Of a stretch of DNA of 41,099 bases, positions 9,274 to 19,211 are shown in pieces; the stretch's first letter is position 1, and every line of letters begins with the position of its first letter. Made by a program: the position numbers and the translations under genes. The stretch spans positions 1 to 41,099 of the forward strand of contig JANXZZ010000328.1 of the NCBI GenBank assembly GCA_025355245.1, in the 5' to 3' direction. Source of the stretch: Pseudomonadota bacterium. GTDB taxonomy: Bacteria; Pseudomonadota; Gammaproteobacteria; Steroidobacterales; Steroidobacteraceae. The notes below the pieces were generated by a model, which worked only from the letters and a program-made list of their open reading frames with translations, was not told the DNA's origin and searched no databases.

Positions 9274-9924
9274 TCAGGCCCTGAGTGCGGCCTCGAGGCG
9301 CGCAGTGACGACATCGATGTCGCCTTCCGCAGCCACGGTGCGCAGCAGCCCGCGCGTCCGGTAGTACTCGATGAGCGGACGCGTCTGCGCGCCGTACACC
9401 TCGAGTCGCTTGCCGATCGTCGCTTCGCTGTCGTCGGGCCGCTGGAACAGCTCGGGCGTCGTGCATTGCCCGGCGCAGGGCGGTGGCACCGACGGCGGTG
9501 CGGTGTAGACGTTGAAGACGCGCCCGCAGCTGCGGCAGGTGCGCCGCCCGGTGAGGCGCCGGAACAGCTGCTCGGTGTCGACGTCCATCAGCACCACCGC
9601 CTCGAGCGGCTGGCCGATGTCCGTGAGGAGCGCGCCGAGGCCGTCCGCCTGCACGATCGTGCGCGGAAAGCCATCGAGGATGAAGCCGCGCGCCGCATCG
9701 GGCGCGGCGAGGCGCTCGCGGATGATGCCGAGCATCGTCGCATCATCGACGAGCTTGCCGGCGTCCATCGTCGCCTTGGCGCGCAGCCCAAGCTCGGAGC
9801 CCGCCGCGACGGCGGCACGCAGCAGGTCACCGGTCGATACCTGCGGAACGCGGTATTTGTCGATGAGACGCTGGGCCTGGGTACCTTTCCCCGACCCGGG
9901 CGCGCCGAGCAGCACGATTCGCAT
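9274..9924 (-). CDS. adk: Adenylate kinase, long form with four-cysteine LID
   Basis: Adk catalyses 2 ADP = ATP + AMP in the cytosol. The 216-residue protein begins MRIVLLGAPGSGKGTQA (P-loop), then has STGDLLRAAV (AMP site), GFILDGFPRT, a LID domain with TGRRTC and QRPDD, and a C-terminal helix. The LID contains CRSCG, then 16 residues, then CAGQC: four cysteines in a CxxC-x16-CxxxC pattern. Many Gram-negative enzymes replace these with His/Ser/Asp/Thr, while Gram-positive enzymes carry zinc cysteines with CxxC-x16-CxxC/D; here there is also a two-residue lengthening after the third cysteine. A structural zinc is therefore likely but not shown. The gene diverges from the phosphofructokinase gene across 180 bases that otherwise contain only weak promoter-like boxes. 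Confidence 0.96.
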   Translation of the reverse strand: MRIVLLGAPGSGKGTQAQRLIDKYRVPQVSTGDLLRAAVAAGSELGLRAKATMDAGKLVDDATMLGIIRERLAAPDAARGFILDGFPRTIVQADGLGALLTDIGQPLEAVVLMDVDTEQLFRRLTGRRTCRSCGRVFNVYTAPPSVPPPCAGQCTTPELFQRPDDSEATIGKRLEVYGAQTRPLIEYYRTRGLLRTVAAEGDIDVVTARLEAALRA

Positions 9925-10104
9925 GAGCTAGTTCTCGTTGCGGGCCGGTCCCCCAAGGTTCCCCTCGGCCGCAGTTGTGCCGATATGCTGCCCGCCCCGT
10001 CCCCGCAGCGTCAAATCCGCGACCACGGCGGCGCGCGTGGGGCATTCCGGCAGGCCCGCGAGCGGGTATCCTCTCGGCAGCGATCACCCTGCGGAGCCAC
10101 GTTC

Positions 10105-11385
10105 ATGCCGACGCCGAAATCCCCGCCGAAACGCAACGCCTTCTACGCCCAGTCGGGCGGCGTGACCGCGGTCATCAATGCCTCCGCCGCCGGCGTCATC
10201 GACGCCTGCCGCAAGCATCCCCGGCGCATCGGCAAGCTGTACGCGGGACGCCACGGCATCGTCGGTGCACTCACCGAGGACCTCATCGACACGAGCCGCG
10301 AGAGCGCGGCGGCGATCAAGGCGCTGCGGCACACGCCGGCCGGCGCCTTCGGCTCGGCGCGCTACAAGCTCAAGAGCATCGAGCAGGACCGCGCCAAGTA
10401 CGAGCGCCTGATCGAGGTGTTTCGCGCGCACGACATCGGCTACTTCTTCTACAACGGTGGCAACGATTCGATGGATACCGCCCTCAAGGTGTCCAAGATC
10501 GGCGCCGAGCTCGGCTATCCGATCATCTGCGTGGGCGTGCCGAAGACGGTCGACAACGACCTGCCGGTCACCGACTGCTGCCCCGGCTTCGGCTCGGTCG
10601 CGAAGTACGTGGCGGTGTCGACGCGCGAGGCGGCGCTCGACGTCGCGTCCATGGCGCGCACCTCGACGAAGGTCTTCATCCTCGAGGTCATGGGACGTCA
10701 CGCGGGCTGGATCGCGGCGGCGGGCGGGCTCGCCGCGAGGAAGCCGGGCGATGCGCCGCACATCATCCTGTTCCCGGAAGTGCCGTTCGAGCAGAAGCGC
10801 TTCCTTGATCGCGTCCGGGACTGCGTGACGACGCGCGGCTACTGCGTGATCGTGGTCTCCGAGGGCGTGCGCGGCCCGGGCGGGAAGTTCCTCGCCGAGG
10901 CCGGCACCACCGATGCCTTCGGCCACAGCCAGCTCGGCGGCGCGGCGCCCGAGATCGCGCGCATCGTCAAGGACGGGCTCGGCTACAAGTACCACTGGGC
11001 AGTCGCCGACTACCTGCAGCGCGCGGCGCGCCACGTCGCCTCCAAGACCGACGTCGCGCAGGCCTACGCCGTCGGCAAGGCAGCGGTCGAGTTCGCGCTC
11101 AAGGGCCAGAACGCGGTGCTGCCGGTCATCATCCGCACCTCGAACCGGCCCTACCGCTGGACGATCCGCTCGGCTCCCCTCGAGGCGGTCGCGAACGTCG
11201 AGAAGACCGTGCCGCCCGAGTTCGTGACCGCGGACGGCTTCGGGATCACCGCCGCCTGCCGGCGCTACCTCGCTCCGCTGATCGCCGGCGAGGACTATCC
11301 GCCCTACCGCGACGGGCTCCCGGATTACGTAGAACTCAAGAATGCCCCGGTCCGGCGCAAGCTCTCCGCGGACTTCAAGGTATAA
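10105..11385 (+). CDS. pfp: Pyrophosphate-type 6-phosphofructokinase (diphosphate--fructose-6-phosphate 1-phosphotransferase)
   Basis: This 426-residue phosphofructokinase has the active-site substitutions of PPi-using enzymes. In the donor-site motif the sequence is YNGGNDSMDT, giving Asp121 where ATP enzymes have a second glycine (GGDGS), and the next motif reads PKTVDND, giving Lys147 where ATP enzymes have Gly (PGTIDND). MGRHAGWIAA is the conserved sugar-phosphate motif. PPi enzymes work reversibly between fructose 6-phosphate and fructose 1,6-bisphosphate and can save ATP. ATG 10105 is chosen because GGAG lies nine bases upstream and the protein then begins MPTPKSPPKRNAFYAQSGG. The downstream neighbour is a proton-pumping pyrophosphatase, so PPi can be produced or consumed at the same locus; such pairing is known in Methylococcus. 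The PPi specificity is inferred from residues and context. Confidence 0.92.
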   Translation: MPTPKSPPKRNAFYAQSGGVTAVINASAAGVIDACRKHPRRIGKLYAGRHGIVGALTEDLIDTSRESAAAIKALRHTPAGAFGSARYKLKSIEQDRAKYERLIEVFRAHDIGYFFYNGGNDSMDTALKVSKIGAELGYPIICVGVPKTVDNDLPVTDCCPGFGSVAKYVAVSTREAALDVASMARTSTKVFILEVMGRHAGWIAAAGGLAARKPGDAPHIILFPEVPFEQKRFLDRVRDCVTTRGYCVIVVSEGVRGPGGKFLAEAGTTDAFGHSQLGGAAPEIARIVKDGLGYKYHWAVADYLQRAARHVASKTDVAQAYAVGKAAVEFALKGQNAVLPVIIRTSNRPYRWTIRSAPLEAVANVEKTVPPEFVTADGFGITAACRRYLAPLIAGEDYPPYRDGLPDYVELKNAPVRRKLSADFKV

Positions 11386-11451
11386 TGCGCGGCCCTTTTT
11401 GGGCTGCCCCGGAAAACGGAAGCATTTCAGTCACTTGGCTGATCCGCCAAG
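11381..11451 (+). promoter_or_regulatory. Putative hppA promoter (perfect -10 box) and structured leader
   Basis: TATAAT (11381-11386) overlaps the stop codon of pfp; no good -35 box is seen at 17 bases upstream. Just downstream is a 7-bp hairpin with a five-T loop (GCGGCCC pairing with GGGCTGC, about 11388-11406), then CTTGGC pairing with GCCAAG (11434-11439 with 11446-11451). The hppA start is at 11519, so a transcript from here would have a leader of about 125 bases. The elements are seen directly; promoter activity and any regulation are inferred. Confidence 0.4.
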
Positions 11452-11518
11452 GGCTGGGAGCGGCCCTTCCGGTCAGGAAACCACGAACTTTTTTGCGACT
11501 TAGGACGGGGAGAAAACC

Positions 11519-13576
<2,058 letters not shown>

Positions 13577-13603
13577 GGCGCGCGCTGCCGCGAGCGAGGA
13601 ACG

Positions 13604-13628
13604 AGGCGCCTGCGGGCGCCTTTTTCTT
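13604..13628 (+). terminator. Intrinsic terminator after hppA
   Basis: GGCGCC (13605-13610), a TGCG loop and GGCGCC (13615-13620) form a stem that can extend by an A-T pair, followed by TTTTTCTTG. This is a canonical Rho-independent terminator 28 bases after the hppA stop. Confidence 0.88.
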
Positions 13629-13672
13629 GTCCGGCGTCGCGTTGCACGGTCCCCGGGGTCGCCTCCGGAATC

Positions 13673-13700
13673 TTTTGCGCCCGGCCCGCTCGGTTATGAT
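13673..13700 (+). promoter_or_regulatory. Possible promoter of the CoA-transferase operon
   Basis: TATGAT at 13695-13700 is a good -10 box; the best -35-like sequence is TTTTGC at 13673-13678, 16 bases upstream, which is weak. It lies between the hppA terminator and the GTG start at 13742, where a new promoter is expected. Confidence 0.35.
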
Positions 13701-13741
13701 GATTGCCGCTTCGGCCGGACCCGGCCGCTTGGGAGCCGTCC

Positions 13742-14449
13742 GTGAATAAGGTCTACCCGTCGGCCAAGGCCGCGCTCGAGGGAATCGTTCCGGACGGATC
13801 GCTGCTCGCCGTCGGCGGCTTCGGGCTGTGCGGTATCCCGGAGCTGCTGATCGATGCGCTGCGCGACACTGGCGCCAAGAACCTCACGGTCATCTCCAAC
13901 AACGCCGGCACCGATGGCTTTGGCCTCGGCAAGCTGCTGGTCACGCGCCAGATAAGCAAGATGATTTCCTCCTACGTCGGCGAGAACAAGGAGTTCGAGC
14001 GCCAGTACCTCGCGGGTGAACTCGAACTCGAGTTCACGCCGCAGGGTACGCTCGCCGAAAAGCTGCGCGCGGGCGGCGCCGGCATCCCGGCGTTCTTCAC
14101 CCGCACCGGGGTCGGCACGCTGGTCGCCGAGGGCAAGGAGACGCGCGAGTTCGACGGCCGGACCTACGTCATGGAGCGCTCGCTGGTCCCGGACGTCTCG
14201 CTGGTCAAGGCCGAGGTCGCGGACACGAGCGGCAACCTGCGCTTCCGGCTGACCGCGCGCAATTTCAATCCCGCGGCGGCGACCGCGGGGCGCATCTGCG
14301 TGGTCGAGGTCGGCAGCGTCGTCAAGGTCGGCGAGCTCGCGCCCGATGACATCCACCTGCCCGGCATCTACGTGCACCGCATCGTGCACAACGCCAACAC
14401 CAACAAGTACATCGAGAAGCGCACGGTCTCCGTGCCTCAGGGAGCCTGA
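13742..14449 (+). CDS. scoA: 3-oxoacid CoA-transferase, subunit A
   Basis: This is the alpha subunit (235 residues) of a class I CoA-transferase that moves CoA from succinyl-CoA to acetoacetate or a similar 3-oxoacid. It shows the subunit A pattern: [16 protein letters not shown] near the N-terminus, [46 protein letters not shown], and HIVHN-type C-terminal residues. GTG 13742 is chosen because GGGAG lies 6 bases before it and the protein begins [12 protein letters not shown] as family members do. Subunit B follows after two bases. In a heterotrophic gammaproteobacterium this enzyme serves ketone-body, short-chain fatty-acid or polyhydroxybutyrate turnover; the precise substrate pair cannot be told from sequence. 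Confidence 0.93.
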   Translation: MNKVYPSAKAALEGIVPDGSLLAVGGFGLCGIPELLIDALRDTGAKNLTVISNNAGTDGFGLGKLLVTRQISKMISSYVGENKEFERQYLAGELELEFTPQGTLAEKLRAGGAGIPAFFTRTGVGTLVAEGKETREFDGRTYVMERSLVPDVSLVKAEVADTSGNLRFRLTARNFNPAAATAGRICVVEVGSVVKVGELAPDDIHLPGIYVHRIVHNANTNKYIEKRTVSVPQGA

Positions 14450-14451
14450 GC

Positions 14452-15093
14452 ATGCCGTGGACGCAGGAACAGATGGCCGCGCGCGCCGCGCAGGAGCTCA
14501 AGGACGGGTTCTACGTGAACCTCGGCATCGGCATCCCGACGCTGGTCGCGAACTACGTGCCGAAGGACGTCGAGGTCTGGCTGCAGAGCGAGAACGGCAT
14601 GCTCGGCATCGGGCCGTTCCCGACCGACGACCAGGTGGACGCGGACGTGATCAACGCGGGCAAGCAGACCGTGACGACGATACCGGGCTCCTCGATCTTC
14701 GGCAGCGACCAGAGCTTCGCGATGATCCGCGGCGGCAAAATCAACCTCGCCATCCTGGGCGCGATGCAGGTCAGCGCCCAGGGTGACCTCGCCAACTGGA
14801 TGATCCCGAAGAAGATGATCAAGGGCATGGGCGGGGCGATGGACCTGGTGGCCGGCGTTGAGCGCGTCGTCGTCGTCATGGAGCACGTCGCGCGCAAGAA
14901 GGATGGCACCACGGATCTCAAGATCCTGCCTGCGTGCACGCTGCCGCTCACGGGTGTCAAGGTGGTCGACCGCATCATCACCGATCTTGGCGTCATCGAC
15001 GTGACGCCCGCGGGCCTCAGGCTCGTCGAGCTTGCACCCGACGTCACGCGCGCCGATCTCCTCGCCAAGACCGGCGCGCCGCTCCTGCCCTAG
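14452..15093 (+). CDS. scoB: 3-oxoacid CoA-transferase, subunit B
   Basis: This 213-residue beta subunit carries the catalytic glutamate in [13 protein letters not shown]; that Glu forms the covalent acyl-CoA thioester intermediate. Other family features are [41 protein letters not shown] and [17 protein letters not shown]. The gene starts two bases after the stop of subunit A, so the two chains are made together and assemble in the cytosol. It converges with the RidA-like gene across 19 bases, with no clear terminator hairpin between them. Confidence 0.94.
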   Translation: MPWTQEQMAARAAQELKDGFYVNLGIGIPTLVANYVPKDVEVWLQSENGMLGIGPFPTDDQVDADVINAGKQTVTTIPGSSIFGSDQSFAMIRGGKINLAILGAMQVSAQGDLANWMIPKKMIKGMGGAMDLVAGVERVVVVMEHVARKKDGTTDLKILPACTLPLTGVKVVDRIITDLGVIDVTPAGLRLVELAPDVTRADLLAKTGAPLLP

Positions 15094-15112
15094 CCTGCCT
15101 GGCGCGCCCTGC

Positions 15113-15589
15113 TCAGGGGCCGGCGCTCGCCAGGCACTCGACCTCGACGCGCGCGCCGAACGCAAGCCCGGTCGCGCCGAAGGCGCTGCGTGCCGGAAAC
15201 GGGCTCTTCAGGAAGCCGCGCCAGATCACGTTGAACTTGGGCCAGTCGGCCATGTCGGCGAGCATCACCGTGCACTTCAAGATGTCCGTCGGCGCGCGAC
15301 CGTTGGCGGCAAGCACGAGGCGGATGTTCTCGAGTGTCTGGCGCGCCTCGGCCTCGAAGCCGCCCTCGACGAGCTTGAGCGTTCCGGGTGCGATGCCGAT
15401 CTGGCCGGACAGATAGAGCGTGTCGCCGTGGCGCACGGCCTCCGAGAACGGCAGGTCGCCAGTGCTGACCGTGCCCGAGTTCAGGAACTCGACCTTGGGG
15501 CGTTCGGCGGCGAGGCCGGTGGCGGCGGCCGCCAGCCCGAGCACGGCGATCAGGGCGGCGATTGTGCGCCGCGAGGTAACTGCTTGCAC
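15113..15589 (-). CDS. Exported RidA/YjgF-family protein
   Basis: The product (158 residues) has an N-terminal signal sequence (TSRRTIAALIAVLGLAAAATGLAAE) followed by a full RidA domain. The domain keeps GDTLYLSGQIG, EARQTLENIRLVLAANG, ILKCTVMLADM, and the arginine of FPARSAFGATGLAFGARVEVECLA, the residue that holds the carboxylate of enamine/imine substrates in deaminating members. Cytosolic RidA hydrolyses reactive 2-aminoacrylate; an exported form would act in the periplasm or on another substrate, which is unknown. The start is GTG 15589 with GGGGAGC six to seven bases upstream. It lies between the CoA-transferase genes (convergent) and the cyclic-di-GMP gene (same strand, 51 bases upstream). 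Confidence 0.88.
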   Translation of the reverse strand: MQAVTSRRTIAALIAVLGLAAAATGLAAERPKVEFLNSGTVSTGDLPFSEAVRHGDTLYLSGQIGIAPGTLKLVEGGFEAEARQTLENIRLVLAANGRAPTDILKCTVMLADMADWPKFNVIWRGFLKSPFPARSAFGATGLAFGARVEVECLASAGP

Positions 15590-15640
15590 GGAACGCTCCC
15601 CATGTGGACGGATGGCAGCAGTGTGCCAGATCGGCCGGGA

Positions 15641-17827
15641 TCAGGCCGCGGGCTTGAGGGGCTCCGGGCGCGCGATGATGTAGCCCTGCATGTAGTCGAT
15701 GCCCATCCGGCGCGCCGCCTCGAGCGAGGCTGCGTCCTCCACCTGCTCGCCGATGACCTTGAAGTCGAGTGTGCGCGCGAGCTTGATCATCGCCGAGACC
15801 ATCGCCTGGTTGACGCTGTCGCGCGCGAGGTTGCGCATGTAGAGGCCGTCGATCTTGAGGAAGTCCATCGCCAGCGTCTTCAGGTTCGCGAAGGAACCGA
15901 GGCCGCTGCCGAAGTCATCGAGCGCGAAGGTGCAGCCCATGCCGTGCAGGACGCCGATGAAGCGGCGCGCGTGCTCGAGGTTCGCGACCACGGAGGCCTC
16001 GGTCACCTCGAAGCAGACCTGCGTCGGGCTCACCCCGGTGCGATCGAGGCACTCGACCACGAACTCGAGGAACTGCGCATCGCCGAGCGTCTGGCCGGAG
16101 ATGTTGATGGCGATGCTGCGGCCGTCGGCGACCTTGATCGCGCCGCGCCCGAGCGCGGCGAGCGCCGCCTGCACGACCCAGCGATCGACGAGCGACATGA
16201 GCCGGTAGCGCTCGGCCGCCTTGAGGAACTCGCCGGGCGCGATCACCGCGCCGTCATCGCCCATGAGCCTGACGAGGATCTCGAGCGCCGGGCCCCGGTC
16301 GGACGCGGCCGGGGACGCCACTATCGGCTGCGTGTAGAGCACGAAGCGGTCGTCGCGCAACGCATGCTGCAGCCGCTGCAGCCAGTGGATCTCGCCGCGC
16401 TGGCGCGCGACCGCCTCGTCGCGCGAAGAATAGACGTGCACCTGGCCCTGGCCGCGGCTCTTGGCGACATAACACGCGGAGTCGGCGGCCGACATCACGT
16501 CCTCGATGCCGCTGCTCTCGCGGCCGATCTCGACGAGCCCGATGGACACGCCGATCGAGAAGATCTTGTCTTTCCACACGAAGCGGTAGTCGCGGATCGC
16601 CGTCGAGACGTCGTCGGCGATCTGGATGGCTTTTTCTAGCGGGCAGCCGACCAGCAGCATCGCGAACTCGTCGCCGCCGATGCGGGCGACCGTGTCCGAG
16701 TCGCGCACTGCATCCTTCACGAGCGCCGCGACCTCGCGCAGCATGTTGTCGCCGGCCATGTGGCCGCTCGTGTCGTTCACCGTCTTGAAGCGGTCGAGGT
16801 CGAGGTACGAGAGCACGTGGGTCTGCGCGCCGCTGCGCGCGAGCTCGAGGCTGTCCTGCAGGCGCCGCTCGAACTCGCGCCGGTTCACGAGCCCCGTGAG
16901 CGGGTCGTGGCTCGCCTGATAACTCATCTGCCGCGCGATGCCGCGCAGCTCCGTGACGTCGTGCAGGAGCACCACCGCGCCTGACGTCTCCCCGCCCTCG
17001 CCGGCGAGCGGCGCGGCGCTCAACTCGATGCTGCGCTCTGCGCCGTCGCCGCGGGTCAGCACGACCGCTCGGCGGCCGAGGGAGACCTTGACGCCGGAGG
17101 CAAGGCTCTGACGCACGGGATCGGTCAGCGCACGCCTGTCGCCCTCGTCGACGACGGTCACGACGTCGCCGAACTGGCGGCCGCTGACCTCGGCGAGGGT
17201 CTGGCCAAGCAGCGCTTCGCCCGCACGATTGACGAAATCGATACGGCCGTAGGAATCGGTGGTCACGAGGCCATCGCCGAGCGAATCGAGAGTCGCCTGC
17301 GCACGGCCGCGAACCAGCTCGCTGCCGTGCGCCGGGCGCCCGACCATTTCGATGGCGGTGAACAGGATCGCCGTGGTGCCGCGGTACTGGAGGAGGGTGC
17401 CTGCGAGTTCGAGGCGCGTGACCTGGGCGTGCTCGTCGGTGAGCTCGATCTCGTAGCGCTCGGCAGCGGGCTCTCCCGCAAGGCGGCGGCGCACGTTGTC
17501 GGCGACCAGTTCGGAGTAGTCGGGGGCGACGAGTTCGGACAGGTGCGCGCCGACCAGGTCCGCGGCAGACTTGCCGAGCATGGCCGCAAAGCGCGGGTTG
17601 ACGAGCATGATCCGCTCACCGTGGATCAGCACCGCCTCGTGGAGCGCGTCGATCAGAACGTGGAAGGAACCCTCGGTCGGCGGCGCGCGCGGGACCACGA
17701 CGCGCGCGGTCTCGGTCTCGAGCGCCTCTTCGGCCACCCGGACGCGTTGTCGGGCCCGCCAGGCGTCGAAGGCGGCGACGCCTGCGAGCGCGAGCGCAAG
17801 CAGCGCGGCGACATCGATCGCGGTCAA
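15641..17827 (-). CDS. PAS-PAS-GGDEF-EAL cyclic-di-GMP signalling protein
   Basis: This 728-residue protein has a short N-terminal membrane anchor (about residues 4-22), two PAS-like sensory domains (about 55-165 and 175-300), a GGDEF domain with an intact RIGGDEF motif and an RDSD inhibitory-site motif five residues before it, and an EAL domain with EILVRL in place of EAL-R, DDFGSGLGSF and KIDGLYM. Both diguanylate cyclase and phosphodiesterase motifs look intact, so it may do both or switch. The PAS domains probably bind a ligand or sense redox state. No ATG or GTG fits: an in-frame TAG lies 24 bases upstream of TTG 17827, which follows GAGGGA, so TTG is the likely start. No operon partner is evident. 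The output process (motility or biofilm) is unknown. Confidence 0.93.
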   Translation of the reverse strand: MTAIDVAALLALALAGVAAFDAWRARQRVRVAEEALETETARVVVPRAPPTEGSFHVLIDALHEAVLIHGERIMLVNPRFAAMLGKSAADLVGAHLSELVAPDYSELVADNVRRRLAGEPAAERYEIELTDEHAQVTRLELAGTLLQYRGTTAILFTAIEMVGRPAHGSELVRGRAQATLDSLGDGLVTTDSYGRIDFVNRAGEALLGQTLAEVSGRQFGDVVTVVDEGDRRALTDPVRQSLASGVKVSLGRRAVVLTRGDGAERSIELSAAPLAGEGGETSGAVVLLHDVTELRGIARQMSYQASHDPLTGLVNRREFERRLQDSLELARSGAQTHVLSYLDLDRFKTVNDTSGHMAGDNMLREVAALVKDAVRDSDTVARIGGDEFAMLLVGCPLEKAIQIADDVSTAIRDYRFVWKDKIFSIGVSIGLVEIGRESSGIEDVMSAADSACYVAKSRGQGQVHVYSSRDEAVARQRGEIHWLQRLQHALRDDRFVLYTQPIVASPAASDRGPALEILVRLMGDDGAVIAPGEFLKAAERYRLMSLVDRWVVQAALAALGRGAIKVADGRSIAINISGQTLGDAQFLEFVVECLDRTGVSPTQVCFEVTEASVVANLEHARRFIGVLHGMGCTFALDDFGSGLGSFANLKTLAMDFLKIDGLYMRNLARDSVNQAMVSAMIKLARTLDFKVIGEQVEDAASLEAARRMGIDYMQGYIIARPEPLKPAA

Positions 17828-17988
17828 CGGATTCTTCCCTCGCCCCGTCTACGGCCGGCGGACCCGGCGTCGGCGATTGCAGCCGCCGGCGCTCGAATGC
17901 GCCTCCGACGAGTCATTTCGCAGCTCAATGGTCCCGTCTCATGACGGTCCACTCGTGTGTATCCCCAGGGCCGAGGATACCGAAGGCC

Positions 17989-18018
17989 TTGGCACGGCTA
18001 AGTAACATTCACCATAAT
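17989..18018 (+). promoter_or_regulatory. Candidate promoter of the pcm-like/rhodanese/tolC operon
   Basis: TTGGCA (17989-17994) and CATAAT (18013-18018), separated by 18 bases, each match the sigma-70 consensus at five of six positions. Transcription would start near 18025, about 100 bases before ATG 18126. The rest of the 17828-18125 gap shows no gene I can support. Confidence 0.5.
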
Positions 18019-18125
18019 CGGGGTTTTGGCGCGCTGGCCGCCTCCTTGTCGCGCCCCGTCCGAGCCCGTAACCTCAGCGCCCTCGTTTTGGCCCCGGCGC
18101 GCCTCTCCCAGAGCCACATCACCGC

Positions 18126-18776
18126 ATGGATATCGAAGCCGCACGCCAGCAGATGGTCGACCAACAGGTCCGGGCCTGGGACGTTCTCGACCCGCGCGTC
18201 CTCGAGACCCTCGCGCGCGTGCCGCGCGAGCGCTTCGTGCCCAAGGCGTTCCGCGAGCTCGCCTTCGCCGACGCGCCGATTCCGCTCGGCGCGGGACAGT
18301 CGATGCTCGCCCCGAAGCTCGATGGAAGAATCCTGCAGGCCTGCGACGTGGGCCCGGCCGACTCGGTGATCGAGGTCGGCACCGGCAGCGGCTTCCTCGC
18401 CGCCTGTCTCGCGACGCTCGGCGGCAACGTCGAGACGCTGGAGATCCGTCCCGAACTCGCCGAATTCGCGACCGCTAACCTGCGCGCCACGGGCTTCCCC
18501 GGCGTCACGGTCCGCACCGTCGATGCGACTGGCTGGGCGCCGGCGGCACCGGTCGACGTAGTGGTGCTCTCGGCGTCGCTGCCGCTGCACGACACCCGCT
18601 ACCAGCAGTGGTTGAAGCCGGGCGGCCGGCTCTTCGTCGCGATCGGCAGCGCCGCACCCATGTCGGCGCGGCTCTTCAAGCGCGTCGGTTCGGAGGAATT
18701 CTCGCGCGCCGATCTCTTCGAGACCATGATCGAGCCGATGGTGAACGCGCGGCGCGCGTCCACGTTCGTGTTCTGA
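18126..18776 (+). CDS. Protein-L-isoaspartate O-methyltransferase-like protein (tolC-linked paralogue)
   Basis: The 216-residue product is a SAM-dependent methyltransferase of the Pcm family, which repairs isoaspartate in proteins. It begins MDIEAARQQMVDQQVRAWDV and contains VPRERFVPKAFRELAFAD, the substrate loop IPLGAGQSMLAP, the SAM-binding VIEVGTGSGFLAACLA and a C-terminal WLKPGGRLFVAIG strand. Genuine Pcm enzymes carry a small-residue TGA-type motif where this protein reads VVLSASLPLHD, so the activity may differ. It lies ten bases ahead of a rhodanese gene and then tolC, an order commonly found in gammaproteobacteria, where this paralogue travels with the outer-membrane exporter rather than with surE. 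Substrate is not known. Confidence 0.85.
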   Translation: MDIEAARQQMVDQQVRAWDVLDPRVLETLARVPRERFVPKAFRELAFADAPIPLGAGQSMLAPKLDGRILQACDVGPADSVIEVGTGSGFLAACLATLGGNVETLEIRPELAEFATANLRATGFPGVTVRTVDATGWAPAAPVDVVVLSASLPLHDTRYQQWLKPGGRLFVAIGSAAPMSARLFKRVGSEEFSRADLFETMIEPMVNARRASTFVF

Positions 18777-18786
18777 CGCCGATGCC

Positions 18787-19107
18787 ATGGTTCGCGAGCT
18801 GAGTCCCGTTGAATTCGTGCGCGACGCCCAGGGCAAGACGGCGACGTTGCTGCTCGATGTGCGCGAAGCCTGGGAACTCGAGGTCGCGGCGCTCCCGGGA
18901 GCGCTGCACATCCCGATGGCCGAAGTGCCGGGGCGCCTCGCGGAACTCGATCGGAGCCGCGACATCGTAGTGATGTGCCGCTCGGGCGGCCGCAGCCTGT
19001 CGGTCGCACGGTTTCTGGAAGCGCAGGGATATCCTTCGGTGGCCAACCTGACCGGCGGCGTGCTGGCGTGGTCGCGCGAGGTGGATTCGACGCTTGCGAC
19101 GTATTGA
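18787..19107 (+). CDS. Rhodanese-like sulfurtransferase domain protein
   Basis: A single rhodanese domain of 106 residues, cytosolic by appearance. The strand LLLDVREAWELEVAALPGALHIPM is followed by the active-site loop MCRSGGRS with catalytic Cys64, then VARFLEAQGYPSVANLTGGVLAW. The six-residue loop size is that of sulfurtransferases of the GlpE type that transfer sulfur from thiosulfate or persulfides. It starts ten bases after the Pcm-like gene and is followed by 104 bases and tolC on the same strand. The physiological sulfur acceptor is unknown. Confidence 0.92.
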   Translation: MVRELSPVEFVRDAQGKTATLLLDVREAWELEVAALPGALHIPMAEVPGRLAELDRSRDIVVMCRSGGRSLSVARFLEAQGYPSVANLTGGVLAWSREVDSTLATY

Positions 19108-19211
19108 GGCTCTGGCGCGACCAACCGTGAATGCCAAAGTCGCGGGTGATTTACAGTTCTATAACACCAACTCTCCGGCGGGTTGTCGCCTACTCGAAGG
19201 GATCTGACGGC

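Noticed and set aside
9925..10104. A small gene between adk and the phosphofructokinase gene
   Set aside because: Open frames exist but have only Pro/Arg/Ala-rich, shadow-like products and no Shine-Dalgarno sequence; only weak -10-like boxes (TATGCT at 9984, TATCCT at 10067) are visible.
15032..16639. A 535-codon plus-strand frame
   Set aside because: It spans the end of scoB, the RidA-like gene and the cyclic-di-GMP gene in antisense; its composition is that of a shadow frame.
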